Below are positions 34,201-46,200 of a stretch of DNA of 64,000 nucleotides, one piece after another. Location: positions 28,619,930 through 28,683,929 of the forward strand of contig NC_086376.1 in the NCBI RefSeq assembly GCF_036588685.1, in the 5' to 3' direction. Source of the DNA: Mytilus trossulus (Eukaryota > Mollusca > Bivalvia > Mytilida > Mytilidae). The position numbers and the translations under genes are program-made. Under the pieces are notes generated by a model. That model made no database searches. It was not told the origin of the DNA and saw only the letters and a program-made list of their open reading frames with translations. Numbering within the stretch: position 1 is the stretch's first letter; every line of letters begins with the position of its first letter.

Positions 34201-37200
34201 ATACATGTATCTATGTCCCCCTGCAATGCATTGCAATAGCTACCCAGTATTTTTATTTTCCCTGCAATGCATAGCAATAGCTACCCAGTGTTTCTATGTC
34301 CCCTGCAATGCATAGCAATAGCTACCCAGTGTTTATATGTCCCCTGCAATACATAGCAATAGCTACCCAGTGTTTCTATGTCCCCTGCAATGCATAGCAA
34401 TAGCTACCCAGTGTTTCTATGTCCCCTGCAATGCATAGCAATAGCTACCCAGTAGTTCTATGTCCCCTGCAATGCATAGCAATAGCTACCCAGTGTTTAT
34501 ATGTCCCCTGCAATGCATAGCAATAGCTACCCAGTGTTTATATGTCCCCTGCAATGCATAGCAATAGCTACCCAGTATTTTTATTTTCCCTGCAATGCAT
34601 AGCAATAGCTACCCAGTATTTCTATGTCCCCTGCAATGCATAGCAATAGCTACCCAGTATTTATATGTCCCCTGCAATGCATTGCAATAGCTACCCAGCA
34701 TTATTATTTTCCTTGCAATGCATAGCAATAGCTACCCAGTGTTTCTATGTCCCCTGCAATGCATAGCAATAGCTACCCAGTGTTTCTATGTCCCCTGCAA
34801 TGCATAGCAATAGCTACCCAGTGTTTCTATGTCCCCTTCAATGCATAGCAATAGCTACCCAGTAGTTCTATGTCCCCTGCAATGCATAGCGATAGCTACC
34901 CAGTGTTTCTATGTCCCCTGCAATAGCTATACAGTATTTTTATTTCCCCTGTGATGATTATGCATACCAATGGATGCCAAGTATGTCTATTTCCCCTGTG
35001 ATGCATATCAATGGCTGCCAAGTATGTCTATAGATGTCCCCTGCAATACAAAGCACATGAACAATATAACTTGCACAGCATTGGGAGACATTTGCCAAGA
35101 CAAGACAATTTATTACAACTTAGGCCAGATGTTTTCATTTTTATTTGTCAAATATACCTGGATCATGTCTCATATAGTGAATCCATCCTACACTCTGCTG
35201 AACTCCTAAACTTCTCCATTCTGTTTCTGACATTAAATGTGTCTTTGGCACCAATTTAGAAATTTCTTTTGGTAGCATTACATGCCTGGAAAAAAAAGAT
35301 CACCTTTTAAAATTTTAAAAAATAAACAAGACAGTATAAACTAGAGGCTCTAAAGAGCCTGTGTCGCTCACCTTGGTCTATGTGCATATTAAACAAAGGA
35401 CACAAATGGATTCATGACAAAATTGTATTTTGGTGATGGTGATGTGTTTGAAGTTCTTACTTTACTGAACGATTTTGCTTCTTACAATTATATCTATCAT
35501 GAACTTTGCCCATTAGTAACAGAGAACTATATTTGGTAAAAATTTACATAAATTTACCAAATTAATGAAAATTGTTAAAAATTGACTATAAAGGGCAATA
35601 ACTCCTTAAGGGGTCAATTGACCATTTAGGTCATGTTGACTTATTTGTAGATCTTACTTTGCTGAACATTATTGCTGTTTACAGTTTATCACTATCTATC
35701 ATAGTATTCAAGATAATAACCAAAAACGGCAAAATTTCTTTAAAAATTACCAATTGGAGGGCAGCAACCCAACAACCAGTTGTCCAATTCATCTGAAAAA
35801 TTCAGGGCAGATAGATATTGACTTGATTAATAATTTAACTTCTTGTCAGATTTGCTCTAGATGCTTTGGTTTCATAGTTATAAGCAAAAAACTGCATTTT
35901 ACCCCTATGTTCTATTTTTAGCCGTGGCGGCCATCTTGGTTGAATGGCCAGGTCATCGGACACATTTTTCAAACTAGATACCCCAAAGATGATTGTGGCC
36001 TAGTAGTTTCAGTGGAGATTTTGTAAAAGATTACTTAGATTTATGAAAAATGGTTAAAGATTGACTATAAAGGGCAATAACTTCTAAAGGGGTCAACTGA
36101 CCATTTTGGTCATGTTGACTTATTTGTAGATCTTACTTTGCTGAACATTATTGCTGTTTACAATTTATCTCTATCTATAATAATATTCAAGATAATAACC
36201 AAAAACAGCAAAATCTCCTCAAAATTACCAATTCAGGGGCAGCAACCCAACAACCGATTGACCGATTCATCTGAAAATTTCAGGGCAGATAGTTCTTGAC
36301 CTGATAAACATTTTTATCCCATGTCAGATTTCCTCAAAATGCTTTGGTTTTTGAGTTATAAGCCAAAAACTGCATTTTACCCCTATGTTCTATTTTTAGC
36401 GGTGGCGGCCATCTTGGTTGGTTGACCAGGTCACGCCACACATTTTTAAAACTAGATACCCCAAAGATGATTGTGGCCAAGTTTGGATTAATTTGGCCCA
36501 GTAGTTTCAGAGGAGAAGATTTTTGTAAAGATAACTAAGATTTACGAAAAAATGGTTAAAAATTGACTATAAAGGGCAATAACTCCTAAACGGGTCAACT
36601 GACCATTTCGGTCATGTTGACTTATTTGTAGATAATAATTTGTTGAACATTATTGCTGTTTACAGTTTATCTCTATCTATAATAATATTCAAGATAAAAA
36701 CCAACCAGATGCTCCGCAGGGCGTAGCTTTATACGACCGCAGAGGTTGAACCCTGAACGGTTGGGGCAAGTATGGACACAACATTCAAGCTGGATTCAGC
36801 TCTAAATTTGGATTGTGATTAAATAGTTGACACAGCATAGGTTTCTGACACAGAATGAATGTGTTCTAATGAACTTAAAATTTTTGTTTTCTCTTAGAGC
36901 AATTCACTATGCTGTTGAATATTAATCCTCTCAAAAAAATGTTTGAAGAAATTTTCTTTTTATTTATGAAATTTCAAATGAGAAAAATTGAACCCAATTT
37001 TTTTAATCACATCCCCCTTTCCCTTATTCCAAAACTAATCTCAATTAAAATTTCTAATGGAGTTTGCAACAATAACTACTCATTTAAATACATCATAATA
37101 TATTAAGATGTAAAAAAAACTGCTTGTTATCACTGAATGGTAAACAGTGGGAAAGCCAGTGACATTGAAGAGCTACTTCCGGTAGTCCCGCGGGAAAGGG

Positions 37201-40200
37201 GACATAATCTAAAAATTTTGAGGTGGCGCTGTAACCAGCGTGTAAACAAAAACGTAGCCTGTGCTTCAGACAATAAATCTATTAAAACAACTTATCATCC
37301 ATCAGTATTTGAGTTTAATTTTTCATTAGAATAGATTTTGTCACACGACTGCCAAATTCGGTATTCAAATAAGTGCTCCGTTACTGAAATGTGATAATCC
37401 AAAAGACTACCTCCGTTGATTTCCAAAAAACCGCGGGTAATCCCCAGGACTACAAACAACTGACACAAATGCATCCTAAAGCTTTTCATTGGTCGAGATA
37501 TAAATAAATGTGACCTAGAAACATATGGGCACATGACTATGTACAGGATTCCCCGTCACTCTGTGTCTTGTTTACATAATAAATACTTCAACCGGAGGTC
37601 AAAATTCAACATTTTTCAGACGTTTTGGGAGTTATTTCGGTGCAAAATCAAGCAAATTATGTCATATTTTACAGATTTTAAGCACAAAATTGATTGAGAC
37701 AACGAAGGGTGATGATGTTTTCAGGATTTTAAATATATTTTTCTTAAAACGTTGAGTGGTTGAAGGCTCTACAATGTCATTTGTTGATGTTTACAATTTG
37801 CTCAAACTCCTCGTATCACATTTTCTGTAGTTATTTAATTATGCTGGTGATGTATAACAGATTTATGTATTACATTGAAACTGATTTAATCTATGAACGA
37901 ATTTGTCCATATAAATAACTTCCATTGTCTGGAAGTAGACCTACCCCCCTTTTTTCAACAAAAAAAAATTCAGTTAGTCAAAAGTTGTTGTCTGAATAAG
38001 CATGCAAAAGTGCAAAGTGTAAGCACTCAGCTAGTCTTTGTTTTAAGCCAATTTTTAGGGTAATGGTCATTCTTTGATTCTGTAAATAATTATAAATCTG
38101 AAATGTTTCAACTTGTCAATTTTAAAAAGTACATGTACCAATCAACAAAAATTGCCTGCCTAAACACTCACACATGTTTATAAATGTCTGTCCTTATTAT
38201 GCTTATCAAGCAACCTGATGTACACTGTGACCAACTATTCATGTCTGAGTGTTTCTGGGCCCTGGGGCATATTTAACTCTTGAGAACTTGAGATTAACAT
38301 TCAATAGAAATGCCCAATGCCTAGTACATCAAATTCTTAATACATGTTAGAGCTACATGTATTTGACAATTTGAAGCATTAACAAAAAGCTATATCACTT
38401 CCAAGGTCTGGTATATGAATGTCTCACTCTGATTTTGGTGATCTTGTTTTGTTGCATTGATATAACTGCTTGACCAAGGATTTGTATAGTTTGTCTTACT
38501 ATACAAATCCTTGGCTTGACCCACATTTATATTTTACACCAGTTTACAAGAAAACAAATCTTGGACACAGGATCTATTATTTATTAAGAATCATACCATT
38601 CCTATATCTGTGTGCTGATTTTTCTGCAATAGAATACCTTTTCACACATTTTACTCCATTCTAAAAGCACACAATTGCAATAATTTGCAAAATCATGTGT
38701 TTACATATCTAGGAAAAGGGTACATAGACATCTAATTCATAATACCACACAAGGAGCAGGATCTGCTTATTCTTCCAGAGCACATGAGATCAATTATATG
38801 TTGTGGGTTCAAGTTGATCAGGGTTTTTTTTCTAATTTGTATATTAGTTTAAACTGTTCATCAAAAAGTCTGAAAAAAGAGGTATGTATCTACTGAAAAT
38901 GATTTATTTAGGTGCAGGGGTAACCACACTTTGAAATCTACATGGAAGCAAAACAGTGAAAAGTCATGTCATGATAGGCTACTTGAGAGACCTCACTATG
39001 TCTAGGAGAAGTGAACAATTCTAGAAACTTTCCATTTAAGTCATTCAAACCTTATAAAGAATAAAAGACCATCATTTTTACTTTTTATATCTTTTTTTTT
39101 CTCATGTCTCAAATACTACAGTACATACATGTATATTTCTGATACCAGTGACAGATCCAGAACTTTTTTTTATTTTTTTTGGGGAATAAGGGGTTGCTGC
39201 TGCTGACTAACTTAGGAGGGACCCGCTCCAGTGATTCCCTATTTAATCAACCATTTTTTTCCTATGAAAGGGGGGCCCTATGAATATGCTAGCTTTGCAT
39301 CAATGAATCTCAGGTTTTTCTATGACATTAGGTAATATTGTATTGCAACAGTATAGTGTCTCATGTACATTTACCCCACATTATCAATATAAAATGGTGG
39401 AGTGTTTCACATTGTATGTATATTTGAAAATATAAAAATGTTTAGAAATAAAAGTTTATTAAATGATGAATAAATACAAAGTCATAAAAATAATGTTAAA
39501 ATGAAAAATATGTAAAAATTATTTTAAACATTTAAGGAGAACTATTGTTAAAATTAAAAAGTTTTTTAAAGTAAAATCAAGTCAAATAGTCCTCTGTCCC
39601 ATACATGTAAATCCTCAATATAGAAATCCTGCTCTTCTTATTCCTATTGTTATCTGAAAATATATAATTTATGCAGATGATATTATCAAATGAATATAAT
39701 TTCAAAATTCTCTAAATTTGCTATATGATCGGTAATTTATAATATATTTTAATTGTCTACTGACAAAAACATGATCTTCTGAGGTCCCAATTAAAAAAAA
39801 AATGTTGAAAGGAAATACTGGAATCCGAAGGGTCAATCTCGAAATCCTGAGCTATAAAATTACCCAATCCAGACGTCCCAATAAAGGTTCTCTAGAAAAG
39901 GTAATACTTATACACACCAACAGATGTTTGGAAAAATTTTCTACTTATAAATTCATTTACTTAGTATTTAAAATTCATCACCATAATAACATATCAACCT
40001 TTTTAAAAGATATAAATAATGTTTTAATAAAGTATAACGTAATATGCAACATTAAATTATCTTACAGGTATCTGTTATTTAAAAGATAACTTTTCATTCA
40101 ATCATTCATATCTTTAATTCTTAATACCAGTAATTGATAATAAATGTATCCAACGCCAATAAAACCTGGCCACAACACCAAGCCAATACTGAAGGTGGCA

Positions 40201-43200
40201 ATAAAATTCAACAATAAATCACATAATTTTTTTTTAGCATGGAAGGAGGGACAGAATTTATACTTTCCTACTGGTGAATATTTCATATACCTGAAATCTT
40301 TTAAAAGATATTTTACATGCCCATATGCACTATTCAGCAAAAATAATAGTACTGTTGTTCACATAGACAAGGGTCTGGATGGGGTGTTCTGCATTTCTTT
40401 ATCATTTAATCTTTTAGTTCATTGGTCTCTATTTTTTTTTATACTTTTTGTCCATAATTTCTCTTTCCTCAATATATAAATTAGCACATCAATACTGTAA
40501 ATTCAGAAATTATTGGGATGTTTTTATTATTGCGAAAAATGCGACAGAGTTGTAAACGCAATAATTAAAACTTGCATTTTGTAATATTTTAACTGAATTA
40601 AGCATGACTTTTCTCAATATCGTAAAAATTAAAATTGCATTCAAGATTAAAATGACAAAATCACAATAATAAGTGCACGCAATAATTTCTGAATTTACAG
40701 TAGTTCAAAATGATTATGACCAGACCTAAGGCTTGCTGCTAAGAATATTTAGATTTTTTTCTGGGATACATAGGAAGTCGTCCAAGAAAAAAAGTAGTCT
40801 TGTCAGACTTCATAATAATTTGGACTAGCATGTGATTTGCTCTATTTTTTACTTATTTTATGGTAAATTTTTCTCTATTCTTGTTCTAGTCCAAATAATT
40901 ATGACGTCTGGCAAGGCTATTTTATTATTTTTCTGGGATGCCTTCCTACGACGTTGTAGGAAGGCGTCCCAGAAAAAAATTAAAATAGCCTTGCCAGACG
41001 TCATAATTATTTGGACTATTCTTGTTCCTATAGTAACAATTTTCTAATTCTTTATACGTTTTAATAATCATAGTTCCCAGTGGCAGATCCAGGGATAGGG
41101 TTCCAGGGATTGGAATCTCCCTTTTTGGTGACGATCAATGCATTTGAATGGGGACATCTAGTTGGAACCCCCCTTTGTCCTGGGGTAGTTATTTTTTTCA
41201 TATATTTTTATTTTGTTTGTTTTTTGTGTTTTTTTTGTCACACTTTTTGGGTTCAAAAATAAAAATATTCACCTTTTTACTATTCGAGACAACCAAACAA
41301 ATCAGCACATATGCATTACACAACTGCAAAACTTTAATTAAAATTTAAATGCTAACATTGACCTGCCAAAATTGAAGTTTTATTCAAATTGAAGTCTCAC
41401 GCTGGAAAAGGGGCGTTTATTTACATGTGGTCTACGGAAATTTACTGGATTTAAGAATCGAAAAGAGGCAAACATGTAGCCATAACCCGATCAGATCAAT
41501 AAATTATGTTATGGATAGTATTAATATCTTTCTACTAACCATTAAAAGTAATAATACTAGGATTTCGTGAGCTCAGAAACCTCAATCTGTTGAAAAATGG
41601 CGTCGATTTGTGTGCTTCCTTTTCGCAGCCTCAGTTACAATTTGACACGGAGTGATGGGTATTTATGCAAATATTTAGGGACTCCTATCATCATAGATAC
41701 TATTTTTGGTCATTTTATATTTAAATAGCCAATAGGATGCAAATGTGTCAGTTATTTTCAGAAGGGGAAAACACCCGCCATATTTTTATCTCCCAAATTA
41801 ACAACGTCACTTGCCACTTTCAGATGTTCGTTTCTTGTAAAATAAAATCTTCTAAGAAGAAAAAATAGCATGGTCACCTGTAAAACTTACCTATATAACT
41901 AATTGAAGATGAAATGACACAAATTTAATTGTCTTTAATGATAAATTTCTCGAAAAATCACACGTACACGATGTAAACAAATTGCCGTGATGGCGCGATA
42001 CTGTCGCCCTCTATGAAAAATCGCGATTGTCGCCCTTGATTTTCTGGCCTTTACGTCATATGGAAGGAGGCGCAGAATCGACCCGTGGCTTTCCCACTGA
42101 AAGATTATTTTAATTCATCAGTTGGTAGTAAAAAGTGAATATACATTGTATATTGTATATGACAAAGATTTAAGTTGATTCTGGACAAAGAAAGATAACT
42201 CCAATTAAAAAATATTCTTGCTATTGCACAATATTGTGAAATTAGATATTTCTTGTTGATTCTGGACAAAGAAAGATAACTCCAGTTAAAAAAAAATCTT
42301 GCTATTGCACAATATTGTGAAATTAGATATTTCTTGTTGATTCTGGACAAAGAAAGATAACTCCAATTAAAAAAATTCTTGCTATTGCACAATATTGTGA
42401 AATTAGATATTTCTTGCAAACTTTTCTGGACAAAGAAAGATAACTCTAATTAAAAAAAAATTTGCTATTTCACAATATTGTGCAATTAGATATGTCTTGC
42501 CATTGCGCAATACTGTGCAATTGAAAAGACTTGCTATTGCACAATACTTAATATAATAATTTTAGATCCTGATTTGGACCAACTTGAAAACTGGGCCCAT
42601 AATCAAAAATCTAAGAACATGTTTGGATTCAGCATATCAAAGAACCCCAATTATTCAATTTTGATGAAATCAAACAAAGTTTAATTTTGGACCCTTTGGG
42701 CCCCTTATTTCTAAACTGTTGGGACCAAATCTCCCAAAATCAATACCAACCTTCCTTTTATGGTCATAAACCTTGTGTTTAAATTTCATAGATCGCTATT
42801 TACTTATACTAACGTTATGGTGCAAAAACCAAGAAAAATGCTTATTTGGGCCCTTTTTTGGCCCCTAATTCCTAAACTGTTGAAACCAAAACTCCCAAAA
42901 TCAATCCCAACCTTTCTTTTGTGGTCATAAACCTTGTGTCAAAATTTCATAGATTTCTATTAGCTTAAACTAAAGTTATAGTGCGAAAACCAAGAAAATG
43001 CTTATTTGGGCCCTTTTTGGCCCCTTATTCCTAAAATGTTGGGACCAAAACTCCCAAAATCAATACTAACCTTCCTTTTGTGGTCATAAACCTTGTGTTA
43101 AAAATTTCATAGATTTCTATTCACTTTTACTAAAGTTAGAGTGCGAAAACTAAAAGTATTCGGACGACGACGACGACGACGCCAGTATGATAGCAATATA

Positions 43201-46200
43201 CGACGAAAAAATTTTCAAATTTTGCGGTCGTATAAAAACAGCAAAATTTCCTTAAAATTACCAATTCAGGAGCAGCAACCCAACAACCAATTGACTGATT
43301 CATCTGAAAATTTCAGGGCAGATAGATCTTGACCTGATAAACAATTTTATCTCATGTCAAATTTCCTCAAAAGGTTTTGGTTTTTGAGTTATAAGCCAAA
43401 AACTGCATTTTACCCCTATGTTCTATTTTAAGGTAACACGATACCGAATGACGTTACGCCACGAGTTATCGTTCCTGACGTTATCGAATAACGTTCACAC
43501 ATGTATACAAGCCAATGCAGCAGGTTCTGCAATTACAAAGTGATCTTAAACAATTAAAAAAAATGGCAACTATGTGATATTTGTAACAGAAACTTTTTCT
43601 AGATGCATAGTGCCAAGAGTTTTGATGCAATACGTAACAGTTAACTTATTTGACATAGATTGCTCTATCGTTTTCCTGCAATTCTTCTGCTCATTGTTAA
43701 CCTTTAAAAATGTATTACTTTACTTTTAAATATTATGTTTCTTGAATATTTAAGCATCTGCACGATTTAACTATATATGTTCTTATGCACAAAAGACTGA
43801 GTTTTGTCACTTTATTTTATTCTTGGTTTATTTTTGCAATAAATACTTATTCATGATGCACGCTGTATCCCCATGAAATTTTCTTTTGAAAGTAGAATTC
43901 TTATCTATAAAAACTTAGGATGATGTGTAAAAAACAGAAATTGTACAACTATTTATTCGTGTTAAAATGGTCGTCAAAAACATCGCTCGGGCAAAATGGA
44001 AAAAGGATATCACCTAATAAAATTAGGCGAAAAAGAAAAATACATTGTACAATCAGACTTTGATACTATATACAGAAAATTATAGTTTGTTTGTATGAAA
44101 TGTAAAAAAGTGGTTAAATTTGTTATTTTGCCGAAACACTTTCCCTGTGTTCCAAGTATAAACAGTCTCTGAAATTCATTGGTTTGTGAATCCGATATCG
44201 TTTCTGAAACATTTATAAGATAAAGTGCTAGCTTTGTAATCCTATCGACAAATTCTACACGGGATAGACAGCAAATTCGGAATGAGGCCCGAGAAAGTTA
44301 ACGTAGACTGAGAAATACATGAGAACTTGATTCGGCAAAAATGAAATTAAAATCAATTCAGGTCCAGTTAAAGTCTGATTACAGACAGTCTCATGTATCC
44401 ACTTGCGTATATATGATAGTCAGGACTGGCTGTGGTCAGACTGGTTCCGTTACATTTTTTCTTTCGAAATTTACATGCAAACGACAGACAGAGTCTTGTT
44501 CCGTAGTGAGTACATATACATTTTATTTTTCTGACAATGTACATTATTTGTATATTTTGTTTTTATTCTACGAATTACACCCCAAGGGTGACAATAGAAT
44601 AGAAATTGAAACTTGGTCTTCTTCCGACCGACAGTAAATGCTTCTAAATTGGGGCGTCTATTTGGCTGTGCGGGATGTATAAACTTTGCAGCCACATCCG
44701 GTCAGAATGGTGATTTTAAATCCGATGCCTGGAATAAAGAGAGTGCTATGCTCTTTGAAAATCAAAAACCTTTGCGACAACTCTTTGAGGGGTCCGTATG
44801 AGGCTTGTTGCAAGATAACATTTCTGTCCCTATCCATTATACCCTCATTTTCAAGTGTCATACAAAATTTACTCAACCATAATCCCGGAACGCCTCTATT
44901 ACATAACCTACCAGATGCATTTATTGTTATTTTGTTCTCGCCCATACATGCAACATGCATGGCCTATTTGTCACTGGACGTAAAGCAAACTGCAATCAAT
45001 CCTACAATTTACAACCGTCACTTGAAACTTTAGTTGTTAAAATTCAAATCATTGCCTCTTTTTATTTCTATTTAAAAGAAATCGACAAAGTTTACGAACA
45101 TTTACGCACAAAATAAATATCTACGTCACCGCTTGCTCATTATGGAAGTGGGGTAACATGAGACTAGTAAAAGTACAAGTATAGATAAAGCAAACAATTA
45201 TATGGAACATTTTATTTGTACAACAGTTGATGTTATAATGATAAATGCATGGAGATGTGGGATATGCAATTTATAAGAAAGCAACATCTGGAGCCAAGGC
45301 TCAGTATTGAAGACCGTACATTGACTTATGTTTTACTTTTTAAACTGTTATTTGAATGGAGAGTTGTCTCATTGGCACTCACACCACATCTTCTTTTATC
45401 TACTTAACGACATCAAAACATCAAAGTATTTGCAGTATAACTTAAGTATCACACTAACATTTCAGTCTCTAGTACATATTTGTTTAAGTCTTAAAACTGT
45501 TATTCTTCGGTAGAAAATTCAAACCATGATGAAATAAGGTGGTGCGGTAAAATTGCCAATTTATCAACTTTCCACTAAAGACAAAATTACGGAAATGTTA
45601 GTTTGCTTACATTTCTGCTACATCTTAGATCTCCAAATAACTATTCCTTTATATGAAATATTTTAGATCTCCAAATAACTATTCCTTTATATTAACTAGA
45701 TATTAAAAAATGATGTTTTGTCACCAAAATCCTAATAGGCACGTATCATCATATTGTGTCACTTGTGTCCGTTCAACCGTCAATCCCGCTCTTGGTATGT
45801 AGGGTGTATACGGCTAATTATTTAGCACTACAGTCTTTTTGCTTCGGGTTTAATTTATGTACATATTTTTTTATAAATTTGTAAATAATTTTCCACAAAT
45901 GACATTTTGTGAAATGTTGCGTATAGTTTGAAATGTTTGTCCTGCTTGCTGAGCAACCAACGGACACATTTACACCACACAGAGTACGCTATACTTATGT
46001 GTGTAGCAAATTAAGAATATGATAGAGTTCTGAAATATCCATTAAGTTTTTTTTTTTTTTTTTAGAATGTATATTTTATCAGGATCATAATTTTCACCCA
46101 TAATTTTCATAACTAACAGAATGTTCAACCTTTTTTTTTTGACTGGTGCATCAAATGTGTCTTTTATAAACAACTGTTTTCAAAATTGTATTGTATGGTC

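Larger units (their letters stand above)
37145..42099. mobile_element. Element C, CAGTGGGAAAGCCA ends, inserted in element B
   Basis: The 14 bp CAGTGGGAAAGCCA at 37145-37158 recur inverted at 42086-42099. The ends begin CAGTG, as in hAT elements, but the adjacent 8 bp (ATGGTAAA and AAAGATTA) do not match, so a target duplication is not supported. The 5-kb interior has no recognisable transposase and carries several smaller insertions (38474, 39148, 39790, 40495, 40701, 40887, 41078). A stretch at 41596-41730 beginning ATGGCGTCGATTTG could be an exon of something but is not recognised. Confidence 0.6.
36705..43234 (+). mobile_element. Element B, inserted in element A
   Basis: The text of A stops after AAGATAAAAACCA and resumes with AAAACAGCAAAATTTCC, so 36705-43234 is an insert. 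Its left end reads CCAGATGCTCCGCAGGGCG, then TTTATACGACCGCAGAGG. Its right end is TGCGGTCGTATA. TTTATACGACCGCA and TGCGGTCGTATAAA are inverted partners. Near the right end are a 79-bp tandem repeat (42165-42545), a ~150-bp tandem repeat (42690-43150) and a (GAC)n run at 43161-43182. I recall the left-end text as frequent in mussels. Element C interrupts B. Confidence 0.75.

Noticed and set aside
33698..34277. Long repetitive frames on both strands
   Set aside because: The 42-bp unit is a multiple of three, so an open unit stays open; frames break as soon as the unit becomes 41 bp.
33789..35060. CRISPR-like regular array
   Set aside because: Units are contiguous with no unique spacers, and the context is an animal intron.
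41596..41730. First exon starting ATGGCGTCGATTTG
   Set aside because: Start context is fair, but the 40-odd residues match no family I know and no partner exon is visible; it sits inside repeat element C.
37137..42107. 8-bp target duplication for element C
   Set aside because: ATGGTAAA and AAAGATTA do not match; hAT identity therefore rests on CAGTG ends alone.
44658..45033. Transposase exon inside element D
   Set aside because: Two overlapping frames on opposite strands, neither with a DDE/DDD pattern or zinc finger that I recognise.
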